Below, in pieces: positions 52,927 to 62,806 of a DNA stretch of 64,000 bases (position 1 is the first letter of the stretch; every line of letters begins with the position of its first letter). The stretch is from assembly GCA_030220185.1 (NCBI GenBank), contig JASPKZ010001234.1, positions 371,001 to 435,000 on the forward strand, in the 5' to 3' direction. The position numbers and the translations under genes were made by a program. The notes under the pieces were generated by a model that saw only the letters and a program-made list of their open reading frames with translations, did not search any database and was not told where the DNA came from. This DNA comes from Diploptera punctata (lineage: Eukaryota > Arthropoda > Insecta > Blattodea > Blaberidae).

Positions 52927-53082
52927 ATGCCACGAAATTGTGTGTATAGTCTACACAACTTTTGTTATATTTGCGGAAAAGTGACGTTCGCATTGCCAAA
53001 GCGACATATAACTCCATGTATCGCGAATCGAACTCGGGCCCGCTACGTGACAAAGCAGCACGCTACCTCGAGACCACAGTGA
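52927..53082 (+). pseudogene. Short frame with a CxxC N-terminus, fused to antisense SINE
   Basis: The frame starts MPRNCVYSLHNFCYICGKVT and continues FALPKRHITP. An N-terminal MPRNC...FCYICG..T..Q+R.I+P is, as I recall, the start of a widely repeated arthropod protein of unknown function that continues with a cysteine-rich domain. Here that continuation is replaced at about 53018 by the antisense head of S1, which supplies another 20 codons and a TGA (53080-53082). The total is 51 codons. Either a truncated gene copy or a chance exonised SINE. The family link is from memory and uncertain. Confidence 0.4.
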
Positions 53083-53083
53083 T
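53018..53083 (-). mobile_element. SINE family S1, head only, minus strand
   Basis: The reverse complement has tggtctcgaggtagcgtgct, gcgggcccgagttcgattcg: the S1 head up to the B box. It ends against (TA)n. Confidence 0.75.
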
Positions 53084-53105
53084 ATATATATATATATATA
53101 TATAT
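53084..53105. repeat. (TA)n microsatellite
   Basis: Directly before S7 locus B. Confidence 0.95.
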
Positions 53106-53120
53106 GTTTGAATTGGATTC

Positions 53121-53190
53121 GCCTGGTGGTGTAATGGACATCACACTGAGGTACAGACTCAGAGATCCGGGTTCGAATCCCGTCCAGGCA
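53121..53190 (+). tRNA. tRNA-like unit (S7), first of locus B
   Basis: GCCTGG/CCAGGC acceptor, A box TGGTGTAATGG, anticodon stem CTGAG/CTCAG with loop GTACAGA, and B box GGGTTCGAATCCC. A TTTTT run follows. Tentatively tRNA-derived; see the unit at 20763. Confidence 0.5.
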
Positions 53191-53415
53191 TTTATTTTTC
53201 CTATCATACCATATTAAGCTTGCATTGCTTAACATTAAACATTTAATTATAACATCGATAAAGCGTCACTGCTATAAAGTAAAAATGTTCTCTTTAATTT
53301 GCCTACTTGTTATAGTCAGCTACTAGATGGCAGTGAAGACCGAGTTCTCGCGACATCTAGTAATAATGGAGAATATAATACATATATAAGAAAGGTAAAT
53401 GTTTGCATTGGATTC

Positions 53416-53485
53416 GCCTGGTGGTGTAATGGATATCACACTGAGGTACAGACTCAGAGATCCGGGCTCGAATCCCGTCCAGGCA
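53416..53485 (+). tRNA. tRNA-like unit (S7), second of locus B
   Basis: As above, with one change in the B box (GGGCTCGAATCCC). Followed by TTTTT and then (TA)n. Confidence 0.5.
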
Positions 53486-53503
53486 TTTATTTTTCTTATC
53501 ATA

Positions 53504-53507
<4 letters not shown>

Positions 53508-53536
<29 letters not shown>
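53508..53536. repeat. (TA)n microsatellite
   Basis: Directly after S7 locus B. Confidence 0.95.
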
Positions 53537-53537
<1 letters not shown>

Positions 53538-53834
53538 TTTTTTCGTGGTAATTTTCGGTGTGAAATAATGATATCGTTCAATATTTGATTTTTTTAAACA
53601 TTTCCATGAGAACAAGCTTAATCATTTTAGTTAGTTGTAGAGTGAAATAACTACCCTTGATAAGAACGTATTGTGTCAGCGTCATTTGTGTTGAGTACCC
53701 TTTCATGTTTAATTGTAAAATTACTAAATATGCAATGTTGGTGAAAATGTAACCCGTTTTGTGAATATTGCAATACATGGTACTGCAATGTTCTATTTTT
53801 TCGCCATTTTATAAGATGGAAGATATTGAAAATA
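53537..53834. other. No recognisable feature
   Basis: Non-coding AT-rich sequence. Confidence 0.5.
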
Positions 53835-54965
53835 GATATACAGTCTTACTAATAAAAATCTCTTATACAGGCTTTCATCAGTTGTTTAGTTATACAATGT
53901 ATAAGCCTTATGTAGATCATGTATAATTTCCTTACTAATAAACGTTGTGCCGGAGCTATATGACAATAAAACCATTATACACAATACGTCACATATTCGT
54001 CATCACTATGACGTCAGAACAATATTAGGCGCAGTTTGTAACAGAAATAAAACAGCATCAACTAGTGATTGTGTAAGAAATGAGTATGGATAAGAATAAA
54101 TAGAGATTCCCTAATTGGTGAGGTACGGGAAAAATAATTGTCTTTTAATGTATTTACATTCTCCTTTACGCAATGTCAAATATATCGAAGAATTAGTTTC
54201 ACAGATAATATGCTGCCATCTGACATCAAGAATTTCGTACAATTCTTGGAAACTAATACAATTTTTTCCCATTACTTCTGAATTATATGCAGTGTTTTAA
54301 GATGCGTTTAGAAAACGTTCAAAATAGTATAAAATGTTACCGACAACAGAATAACGCTTTAGGCAAGAAAAAAAAATCATTGCAGTTTGATCGGGAATCG
54401 AACCTAGCACCCCACGGACTGTAGTCCGAAGTTCTAACCACAAGACTATGAAGCTAACATGTGGTTTGCTGCGATAATAGTACCTCTACAATTAAATTCA
54501 TTTTTATTTCGGAATGTGTATTATGTTTTAATGATGAAAATAAGTTTTGTTAAAATAATATTATGAAGCATTTAAACTACATTCAAGTTAAATCTTGTCT
54601 ACAGCAATTGTTGTAGAACTTATTCTTTTGTGAATCAATGTTCAATTTAAAAATATTATTAGGCCTAATCGAGAATGAGTGTAACAAAAGGCATTTTATG
54701 ATGCCTTTATTTTCCTACCCAGAGCTTTATTAATATTATTTTTGTCCTGTGCATCCATCAAACAGTCGTTAAAATATTGCATTTTGCGTTAAATTTAAGG
54801 AAACTTTCTTCAATATCATAGGAAAACAATAATTTGATCTTGGAGTCCGACATTTTGTCTAGTTATACAATCCTTAAACAAGGCTGAAGGCATGTATAAC
54901 GATTCCCATGTAAAGTTGTACACATATTATACACTGAACAGCTAATACAGTGTTTATTAGTAAGA
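53835..54965. mobile_element. Possible inverted-repeat element with a tRNA-like unit inside
   Basis: cttactaataaaaa near 53845 and again at about 53932 (cttactaataaacgttgtg) is mirrored at the right by acagtgtttattagtaag (about 54947-54964). tagttatacaat also occurs near both ends in direct orientation. The element would be about 1.0-1.1 kb with no coding frame. The ends are short, so this is tentative. Confidence 0.35.
54387..54457 (-). tRNA. tRNA-like unit, minus strand
   Basis: The reverse complement has an A-box-like TAGTCTTGTGGTTAGAAC, an anticodon-type stem around CTACAGT, and B box GGTTCGATTCCC. The acceptor strands (GTTAGCT, ATCAA) do not pair well. It is probably a tRNA-derived head or pseudogene, not a working gene. 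Confidence 0.4.
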
Positions 54966-55087
54966 ATTTTCAACTGAGATGTGTATAAAAGTTATGTATG
55001 GATTGTTAGTAAGAGGGTCAGAGTATGAAATACTCGTAAGTTTAACTTTATATATATATATATATATGGTATGATAAGAAAAATAAA

Positions 55088-55157
55088 TGCCTGGACGGGA
55101 TTCGAACCCGGATCTCTGAGTCTGTACCTCAGCGTGATATCCATTACACTACCAGGC
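55088..55157 (-). tRNA. tRNA-like unit (S7), locus C inverted
   Basis: Same cloverleaf as the other S7 units (A box TAGTGTAATGG, loop GTACAGA, B box GGGTTCGAATCCC), on the minus strand. Confidence 0.5.
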
Positions 55158-55464
55158 GAATCCAATTCAAACACTTATTTTTCTTATATATGTATTATAC
55201 TCTCCATTATTACTAGATGTCGCGAGAACACTGTCTTCACTGCCATCTAGTAGCTGACTATAACAAGTAAGCAAATTAAAGAGAATATTTATTTTACTTT
55301 ATAGCGTCACTGCTATAAAGTAAAATAAATATTCTCTTTAATTTGCTTAGCCTACTTGTTATAGTCAGCTACTAGATGGCAGTGAAGACAGTGTTCTCGC
55401 GACATCTAGTAATAATGGAGAGTATAATACATATATAAGAAAAATAAGTGTTTGAATTGGATTC

Positions 55465-55534
55465 GCCTGGTAGTGTAATGGATATCACGCTGAGGTACAG
55501 ACTCACAGATCCGGGTTCGAATCCCGTCCAGGCA
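55465..55534 (+). tRNA. tRNA-like unit (S7), locus C second
   Basis: As the others, but the 3' strand of the anticodon stem reads CTCAC, so one pairing is changed. Confidence 0.5.
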
Positions 55535-55762
55535 TTTATTTTTCTTATCATACCATATTAAGCTTGCATTGCTCAATGTTAAACATTTAATTATAACATC
55601 GATAAAGCGTCACTGCTATAAAGTAAAATAAATATTCTCTTTAATTTGCTTACTTGTTATAGTCAGCTACTAGATGGCAGTGAAGACAGTGTTCTCGCGA
55701 CATCTAGTAATAATGGAGAGTATAATACATATATAAGAAAAATAAGTGTTTGAATTGGATTC

Positions 55763-55832
55763 GCCTGGTAGTGTAATGGATATCACGCTGAGGTACAGAC
55801 TCAGAGATCCGGGTTCGAATCCCGTCCAGGCA
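55763..55832 (+). tRNA. tRNA-like unit (S7), locus C third
   Basis: Intact S7 tRNA-like unit with trailing TTTTT. Confidence 0.5.
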
Positions 55833-55891
55833 TTTATTTTTCTTATCATACCATATTAAGCTTGCATTGCTCAATGTTAAACATTTAATTA

Positions 55892-55931
55892 TAATATATA
55901 TATATATATATTATATATATATATATATATA
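55892..55931. repeat. (TA)n microsatellite
   Basis: Interrupted (TA)n between S7 locus C and the related S8 block. Confidence 0.95.
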
Positions 55932-56465
55932 AAGGAAAAATAAATGTTTGTGCTAGGATGTGTCGATAGCGTACTTACGTATCAAGTTAGAGGTCCTGGG
56001 TTCAAATCTTGGTTCAGGAATTTACTTTTCTTTTCATATAATATTTGATCTTCATTGCTAAATGTCAAAATGTAATTATAAATCGAAATAAAGAAGCGTC
56101 ACTGCTAAAAAGTCAAAATTCTCTTTAATTTGCTTACTTCTTATAGAAGCTTACAAGAGGGCTATGAGGCCGAGTTATGGCTAGCCCTCGTGATAAAGAA
56201 TATATATATGAAGGAAAAATAAAAGTTTGAGCTAGGATGCCTGTATAGCGTAGGTGGTAGTGCACTACGTAACAAGTTATAGGTCCTAGGTTCAAATCCC
56301 AGTTCAGGCTTTTATTTTTTAATTGCCTGAACCGGGATTTGATAATTATGAAAGGAAAAATAAGTGCCTGAGCCGGGATTTAAACCCAAGACCTCTAATT
56401 CTATAAGTTAGCGCGCTCCCCAACTGCGCCACTCTGGTATCCCACAGCAAACATTTAATTTTCTT
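55932..56465. repeat. S8: relative of S7 with a different tRNA-like head
   Basis: It starts aaggaaaaataaatgtttg, as S7 does. The first tRNA-like unit is at about 55958-56022 (B box GGGTTCAAATCTTGG), followed by a spacer that keeps the S7 core (aagaagcgtcactgctaaaa, attctctttaatttgcttac, ttcttatag). The second tRNA-like unit is at about 56240-56311 (A box TAGCGTAGGTGG, B box AGGTTCAAATCCC). A third, inverted head is at about 56366-56436. Spacer and borders match S7, but the tRNA-like parts do not. Confidence 0.65.
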
Positions 56466-56474
56466 CCTTATGTA

Positions 56475-56890
56475 TAACTTACTGGCACTATCGAACCCAT
56501 AAGTTTACGGCCGCGCGGATATAAGCTCTCCACACATCCCTACCCTGAGCTAATGTGTTCCATTCATTCCCTGTATAATCTACTTCCCCCAAATCATAGT
56601 TAATATTATTATCCCACCTCGTTCTTGGTCTACCAACTGGGCGTTTTCCTATGGTTTTCCTGCAAGAAGTTTCCATGCACGTCTTTCATTCCCCCATTCG
56701 TGCCACATGTCCTACCCACGAGACTTAACTGTTCATATTATATTTGGCTTCCTATAAAGACCATGTAATTAACTGTTAGTGGTCTTCTCCATTTACCTGT
56801 CTGTTCATCTCTCTTAGGTCCAAAAATTTTGCTAAGAACTTTATTATCAAATACTCGTAATCTCCTTTGCTCCCTTAACACATCAACGAC
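56475..56890 (-). pseudogene. RTE-type LINE (family A) 3' end, minus strand
   Basis: The minus strand encodes GKRPVGRPRTRWDNNINYDL, GEVDYTGNEWNTLAQGRDVW and RAYIRAAVNLWVR, then a stop, preceded by decayed RRLRVFDNKVLSKIFGPK. The gaacccataagtttacgg block is the family 3' terminus. Truncated and dead. Confidence 0.8.
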
Positions 56891-56929
56891 TGATACATTA
56901 ATAGATCATAACATAAAATAAATTAAAAT

Positions 56930-57170
56930 ATACCTTCTTAGGTAAAATCCGTCGTCCTCAACTTATAAAATATGTAATCTTTATGCCTGTATGCCTTTCA
57001 GAACATCCGTTCCATCTTCAACAGGTCACTCTTCGCTACAACATCCAGTATGATGGTTGATAGTTGAAGAGTGACCTGCTGAAGATGGAACGGATGTTCT
57101 GAAAGGCCTACAGGCATAAATATTACATATTTTATATGTTGAGGACGACGGATTTTACCTAAGAAGGTTT
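56930..57170. repeat. Near-perfect palindrome resembling PLE 3' ends
   Basis: Arms of about 105 bp (about 56932-57037 and 57065-57168) with a spacer of about 27 bp. Each arm contains gtgacctgctgaagatgga, a GGAAC/GTTCT stem, GAAAGGCCTACAG and ttgaggacgacgga, and the outer end taccttcttaggtaaaatcc. The stem-GAAA-GGCC layout and the ttgagga...gac block match the PLE 3' end at 640-760. Confidence 0.7.
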
Positions 57171-57269
57171 ATTTTATTTTATGACTTTCCACCCCAACGG
57201 TTTTAACAATGAATTTTATTAGTATTGACATTTATAGATATCATAGCCACGACAAATTCACAGAAAACT

Positions 57270-57950
57270 ATAAACTATGGACAAATATCTCCCTCCGGCA
57301 TATCAGACCATGACGTCATATATATCGAATACTCTCTCCAGTGTCCTAGGACTCCTCCTAAAGCATTGACGTACCAAAATTAAAAAAAATATTAACCAGC
57401 AAGCTCTAATTGCAGACGCTATCGAGATGCCGTGGCATGATATTTGGACCCTAGGCACAATTGAAGAAAAATTGCTTAAATTCAACAATATGATATTAGA
57501 ACTTTACAACAAACATGCCCCCTTGAAGACTAGACGAATTACTAAATCCCCAGCTCCCTGATGTCCCACGAAATTCGACTACTGATGGCTGAGAGGGATG
57601 CAGCCTTTCGAAAATATAGACGGGACAAAAGTGACGCTAACTTAAGACAATATAAGACATTAAGAAACAAAACTAATCAAATCATTAGGAACGCTAAGTT
57701 GCGGTATGCTCATAGATTGATCCAAACACAAATGCAAGTGATATGTGGAATCGTATTAGATCAATGGGTCTACGGCAGCCGACAACCAAAGGAGAGAGTA
57801 TTAACATATCACTGGACGATCTAAACCAACATTTCACCTCGTACGGCACACGTAACATAAACACTACGACCAAACAACAAACTATAGATGAGCTCCTATC
57901 CATACCCACTCCTTCCCGAGAAAACATTTTCTTTTCTATATAATGCCAAT
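57270..57950 (+). pseudogene. LINE endonuclease end and linker
   Basis: SPSGISDHDVIYIEYSLQC holds the SDH catalytic motif of APE endonucleases (57303-57311). A frameshift and stops follow near 57380 and 57560. A linker frame reads HEIRLLMAERDAAFRKYRRD, then LRQYKTLRNKTNQIIRNAKL and RYAHRLIQ, the usual region between endonuclease and reverse transcriptase in this group. Another shift at about 57745 leads to the frame PTTKGESINISLDDLNQHFT. The N-terminal part of the endonuclease is missing. Confidence 0.75.
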
Positions 57951-58800
57951 CGACGTTAAACTATCCCTGGATCGCATTAGAACTAAGACACAAGGTTTAG
58001 ACAATATAAGTATAGTCTTTTTAAAGAAAATACTCCATGTCATACTCCCAACTGTAACCCATGCCTCAATCATAACCTCAACTTACCCCGAACTCTGGGA
58101 AAAAGCTATAGTCAGACCAATCCCTAAAATTAAATTACCTGTAACATCAAACGACTTCAGACCAATCAGCATCCTCCCAGGCCTATCTAAGGCCTTGGAA
58201 CGCATTGTTCATGGACAATTAACTGATTACCTTAACACACATAACATACTCGACCCACACCAATCAGGTTTTAGGACAGGCCATAGTACGGCACCCGCAC
58301 TTCTTAAAGTTACCGAAGATGCGCGGGAAGCAATGGACAGTGGCCATATGACAATGGACTTCAGTAAAGCTTTCGACACTACTGACACTGACATATTAAT
58401 AGCAAAATTACGCGCTCTGAATCTTTCGGACAATGCTGTAAACTGGCTTGGATCCTATCTTCATGATCGCCAGCTATGTGTATCCAATGCAGAACTTTCC
58501 TCATCCTGACTATCACTGAAGGGTGGCGTCCAACAAAGTTCAGTGTTAGTACCACTTCTGTTCTCTATCTATATTAACGATATATCCACTAGACTTACCT
58601 ATTGTTGACATCACCTATACGCTGACGATTTGCAAATTTACATTCACTCCCATCCTGACGATGTACATGACACACTAGACAAATTAAATAGTGACCTAGA
58701 CTTAATTTCCCAATGGTCGAGGAAACATGGAGTTAATCTAAATGCTGACAAGACACAGTGCATAATTATAGGACATCGGCGAATCCAAAGCATTATAAAT
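57943..58800 (+). pseudogene. LINE reverse transcriptase (CR1/Jockey type)
   Basis: The frame 57943-58509 (188 codons) has KTQGLDNISI, PELWEKAIVRPIPK, NDFRPISILPGLSKALERIV, DPHQSGFRTGHSTAPALLKV and, for motif A, DFSKAFD. A stop at 58508-58510 interrupts it. Then LKGGVQQSSVLVPLLFSIYI (motif B, altered from the usual G.PQGSVLGPLLF) and, after a second stop, LYADDLQIYIHSHPDD, with the catalytic YADD at 58618-58629. HGVNLNADKTQCIIIG follows. Active-site aspartates are intact but two stops and an altered motif B make it inactive. Confidence 0.85.
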
Positions 58801-58930
58801 TAAGAAAATATCCCTGTCATTCTCCTAAATGACATAAACATCCCCTACAGTTCAGTAGTACAAAATCTGGGTATCTATATGGACCAACTCCTAGACTGGA
58901 AAATCCAGGTGAATTAATACCTGCAAGAAA

Positions 58931-59377
58931 GTGTTCTCAATTCTTCACTCCCTAAATAGTTTTAAAAACTTCCTTCCTACAAAATTAAAACAAATACTTG
59001 TACAGACTCTTATAATGCCACACTTCGACTACTGTGACATATTACAAACTAATCTGACAACTGATCTGTCTGACAGACTACTGCGTGCTCATAATGCGTG
59101 CATTCGATTTATATTCAATCTCTGTCGCTATGACCACGTGTCTCCTTCATTTCAGGCCTTAACATGGCTACGCCTAAATGACAGAAGAACTTCACATACC
59201 TTACTATTCCAAATTCTGCACACATATTTACTAAGTTATTTAACAACACGTTTTCAAAATGTATCGGCTCATCACAATTTAGGAACAAGATCACAAGACT
59301 CTTCTTTACTTTTGATACCACAGCACAGGACATGTCTATACTCTGAATCTTACACAATATCTATGACCAGAGCATGA
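58931..59377 (+). pseudogene. LINE C-terminal domain (CR1/Jockey type)
   Basis: 148-codon frame with LIMPHFDYCDILQTNLTTDL, NACIRFIFNLCRYDHVSPSF, LTWLRLNDRRTSHTLLFQIL and the end YTISMTRA. Matches the fragment at 12.26-12.51 kb. It has no known catalytic role in this LINE type. Confidence 0.8.
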
Positions 59378-59753
59378 AACTCACTTTCCAGTCATGTCAG
59401 GGGCAGTCAATCGCTATAATTATTTAAATCCAAATTAACTGATATCTTCATTTCGACACAATGAAAACATTAACTGCATAACAACTATATAGAGCATTCC
59501 ATTAATAATCATCTAGGAAGTTTTACTTTATTTTATTTATATTACTCTAATTTTATTATATTCCATGTTTGTGTTAGTATTAGCTAGTAGTAGATCACAT
59601 CACCATTATCTTTTGTTTAGTCTGTATTTTAATAATACCTTGAAATTGTAATAAATCTGTAATTTTTTGTATAATTTTACTATTAGCTGGTTGAGTGGAA
59701 GAGAAGGCCTTATGGCCTTAACTCTGCCAGCTAAAATAAAGCATTATTATTAC

Positions 59754-59797
<44 letters not shown>

Positions 59798-59801
<4 letters not shown>

Positions 59802-59890
59802 AGTAAGAGTCCATGTTTCGCATCCATATAATATAACTGGTGGAATAATAGTTCTATATATTTTCAATATCTTAAATTATAAAATAACGT
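59798..59890 (-). pseudogene. RTE-type LINE (family A) scrap, minus strand
   Basis: The reverse complement reads PVILYGCETWTLT, the start of the family A tail. Confidence 0.65.
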
Positions 59891-60525
59891 GGAATAAATT
59901 GGTGGTACTTCTAGTTGGTATCCAATATCTTTGTTGCGCTGTTAAGAAGCACTTAGGTAACAGAAGCATTTTGCGATGATTTGTTTATTGGGCCGGGGTA
60001 TTAACATTTCCTCATACCGGAGACAACGCGCCGCTGGCTGCTTCATAAATATCACAGCAAAGTGATAAACCCGGGCGTACAGTCACGACATTTATTACGT
60101 CCAAATGACAAAACTCGAATCCATGAGTTGCATGCTAATAATGAACTTTACAACATAGATTGTTGCTACATTTATTTCTTGCTCAGTAGATTGGAAAGTT
60201 GTTTTATTTATTTTAAATGACAGTCGTGTAGATCACAATAATACTTTGGCGGAATAATGTTAAATAGTTTATGCAAATGTTTGGTTATGTCGAAAAAACA
60301 GCATTCTTTATAGCTATGTGTACAATACAAGTAGGCCTGCATCTCACCTACATAACGTAGTCTCCCGTGCGTAAATTGATAGTGGGCCAAATTGACACCA
60401 TCTATCAGCCTAGCGCGGAATCCGAATAGCCAAAAGTGCTACAAGTGGCATTGGTACACACAAATTATTTGGGGTGTTTGTATGTATTTAAATAGAACCA
60501 GGAATTATATTAAGAAAATAATATC
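59891..60525. other. No recognisable feature
   Basis: Non-coding sequence. Confidence 0.5.
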
Positions 60526-60780
60526 ATCATCATCATAGGCGTGACGGTCCTTTTAGTTTGGCCTTAGCCTCCATTCTCTTCGATCAGTGGCCTTATTTTT
60601 CCAATTTGTTATGTCAGTCTTCCGTAGGTCCGCCTGTACATCGACCGTCCATCGTAACCTGGGCCTCCCAACTTTTCTCCTTCCATCCAGCTTAGCGTTT
60701 GATATCATCCTGGGCAAACGTGTCTCGTTAATTCTGCAAATATGACCCTAACATTCGATACTTTACTTTAGTGTCTATAC
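60526..60780 (-). pseudogene. LINE C-terminal tail (family E) with (GAT)n end, minus strand
   Basis: The reverse complement encodes NETRLPRMISNAKLDGRRKV, GRPRLRWTVDVQADLRKTDI and WKNKATDRREWRLRPN, then (GAT)n. This is an RTE-like C-terminus distinct from A-D. Confidence 0.7.
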
Positions 60781-60984
60781 CTATATCATTATCTTTATAT
60801 AGGTATTATATTTCCTGGTCAATTCTTATATTTCCAGTTACCCTTATCCTTAATTGGATCATATATTTTCCTTAAGATCATATTTATGTTAGAGCGTAAC
60901 TGATAATGGAGGTGATAGCATTCTAAATTAGCACCAGAATCATGAGGAAGTTGGGTAGCTACAATAAATAGCGGCTCCAGGTTG
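60781..60984. other. Unassigned sequence upstream of the RTE element
   Basis: No feature supported. Confidence 0.4.
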
Positions 60985-61399
60985 AGAAAACCAGTTATAA
61001 GGACTGGTGGACCCGACATGCTGACCACTTGTCACCTCTACACTGGCAGGTTAATCGTCTACCTCTGTGATTAACATATGTAGATGTATTACTATCTTTA
61101 CCTTGTCGTGGTGGAGTGGCTTGCGTGCTTAAATGATCCTGAGAGCTATGCCGGCGGTAGCATTGCTCCCGATAGGGTCACCCATGCCGGACTGGTCGAA
61201 GGTGATAAGCCAGACGAAAAAAGTACCTTGGTCGAAAGAGTGATGATCTTTCACCGTAAAAATACAACCGTCAAGAAATGCGGACATGGGTTCAACTGGG
61301 GTAAAATTTTCCGGAGGTCAAATAGTCCCCCATTCGGATCTCCGGGCGGGGACTACTTCACGGAACCCATGCCAAAGGCTCAAACACAGGGACATGTTC

Positions 61400-62136
61400 C
61401 TAGGAACATGGAATGTTAGGACTTTATACAATAGCGGGGCACTAGAGATATTAACGCGGGAATTAGATAAATCGCCCTTGGATATAGTCGCTTTACAGGA
61501 AGTTAGGTGGCCAGGAGAAGGTAGTCAGGAATCAGGAAGCTTTGCGTTATACTACGGGGGTGCAGAAAGACCTGCATTTGGAACGGGTTTTTTAGTCAGA
61601 AGGAGGATCCTATCCGCTATCCGAGATATTAAGTTTGTTAGTGATAGGATATCATACATAATTCTAAAGGGTAAACGACATGATTTTATAATTGTAAATG
61701 TCATGCCCCCACAGAAGATAAAGATGACAAGATCAAGGATGAGTTCTATGAAGAATTAGAATGCTTATTTGATAGCCTTTCACGAATTCATATGAAAATT
61801 GTCTTAGGAGATTTAAATGCAAAAGTGGGGCGGGAAGATATATTCAAACCAACAATAGGCAAATTCAGTCTTCATGAAGATAGTAACGACAATGGGGTTA
61901 GATTAGTCACCTTTGCCACATCAAAGAATCTCATTGTTAAGAGCACAACATTTTAGCATAAGGATATTCATAAATACACCTGCACGTCTCCAGATGGAGA
62001 AACTCGGAACCACATAAATCATGTATTAGTGGATAAACGCTGGCACAGTAGCATCATCGATGTTAGATCAGTTAGAGGGACAGACTGCAATTCGGATCAT
62101 CATCTGGTCAGAGTGAAAATAAGACAACGGCTATAG
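61400..62136 (+). pseudogene. RTE APE-type endonuclease
   Basis: All catalytic blocks are readable: GTWNVRTL (Asn at 61412-61414), ALQEVRWPG (Glu at 61499-61501), GDLNAKVG (61807-61818) and SDHHLV (SDH at 62092-62100). The frame changes between the second and third block: MPPQKI replaces the expected HAPTEDK, which is explained by one missing base at about 61700. A TAG follows STTF at 61954. The enzyme would nick target DNA to prime reverse transcription. Length and spacing are normal for RTE. Confidence 0.85.
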
Positions 62137-62139
62137 CTT

Positions 62140-62580
62140 ATGAGACGAACAACTGCTAAAGATGATTCTGTAAAATTTGAATTAAAAAACTTGAAAAATG
62201 ATAAAATGCAAGAATACCAAGTCAAAATTGCTAATAGATTTGAAGTACTGGAATCTTCAGATGACAATGTGGCAAACGAAGAAGAAACTGATATAAATAA
62301 AGAATGGGAGGCTATACTAGAAGCTATTAAATTGTCAGCAGCAGAAAGGTTGTTTAAAAAGGAGGCAAACAAGAAATGGTTTGATGAGGAATGTGCCGAC
62401 ATTGTAAAGAAAAGAAAGTTAGTAAAAATGAAATGGTTACACGAGCCAAATGAGATAAACTTAGAGCAATTGGGTAGTATTAGACGGGAAACCACCATGT
62501 TACTAAAAAGCAAAAAGAGGGAATATCTGAGAGAAAAGATTACTGATCTTGAATTGAACGCAAAACATAGGAACAGGTGA
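62140..62580 (+). pseudogene. RTE linker between endonuclease and reverse transcriptase
   Basis: Lys/Glu-rich frame in the same phase as the endonuclease after a TAG: FELKNLKNDKMQEYQVKIAN, INKEWEAILEAIKLSAAE, KKWFDEECADIVKKRKLVK and LLKSKKREYLREKITDLE. It ends where SINE S1 starts. Confidence 0.8.
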
Positions 62581-62806
62581 GGTTTTTATCGGGGTTTTTC
62601 CTCACCTGTAAGACAAATGTCAGGAAAACTTTAAGGCCTAAACGGTCCCCGAAATCATATGACCATCACCATCATCATCCTTCACCGGTGTGGAAAGCAA
62701 CGGGAAGCTACCACACCTACAATTCCCTAGTAAAGCTGCAAGCATAGCATGCAAATGCTATGATTGCAGTGAAGGACCTGCCTTCGGGCAGAATTACTAT
62801 GGATGG
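62575..62806 (+). mobile_element. SINE family S1, 5'-truncated, inside the RTE frame
   Basis: From ggtgaggtttttatcgggg to actatggatgg. The tRNA-like head is absent. The RTE reading resumes right after it (ELYQGISIEKKGFQARTN). A clear target duplication is not visible. Confidence 0.85.

Larger units (their letters stand above)
53106..53507 (+). repeat. S7 locus B: two tRNA-like units around the spacer
   Basis: Same layout as locus A, with the two tRNA-like units starting 295 bp apart. It is flanked by (TA)n on both sides (53084-53105 and 53508-53536). The spacer keeps agcgtcactgctataaagta, tttaatttgcctacttgtta and the tactagatg/catctagta hairpin. Confidence 0.8.
55049..55891. repeat. S7 locus C: three tRNA-like units, first one inverted
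   Basis: A unit on the minus strand (55064-55305) and one on the plus strand (55312-55556) form a near-perfect palindrome centred on atagcgtcactgctat (55301-55316), which lies within the spacer. A further spacer and third tRNA-like unit follow in direct orientation, the last two being 298 bp apart. (TA)n borders both ends (55049-55068 and 55892-55930). The trailing spacer start (aagcttgcattgctcaatgt) runs into the second (TA)n. Confidence 0.85.
57185..59797 (+). mobile_element. CR1/Jockey-type LINE, 5'-truncated, decayed
   Basis: It encodes, in order, the end of an APE-type endonuclease, a linker, a reverse transcriptase and a C-terminal domain, then an untranslated 3' end (gctggttgagtggaagagaa, aataaagcattatt) and an (ATT)n tail (59745-59797). 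Such a layout with an AATAAA and ATT tail fits the CR1/Jockey group; I do not assign the clade further. The 3' end is repeated at 33.08-33.17 kb and, reversed, at 33.5-33.6 kb. Confidence 0.85.

Noticed and set aside
57943..58509. 188-codon frame as an active gene
   Set aside because: Stops follow at once before motif B and again before YADD, and motif B is altered; it is a dead LINE.
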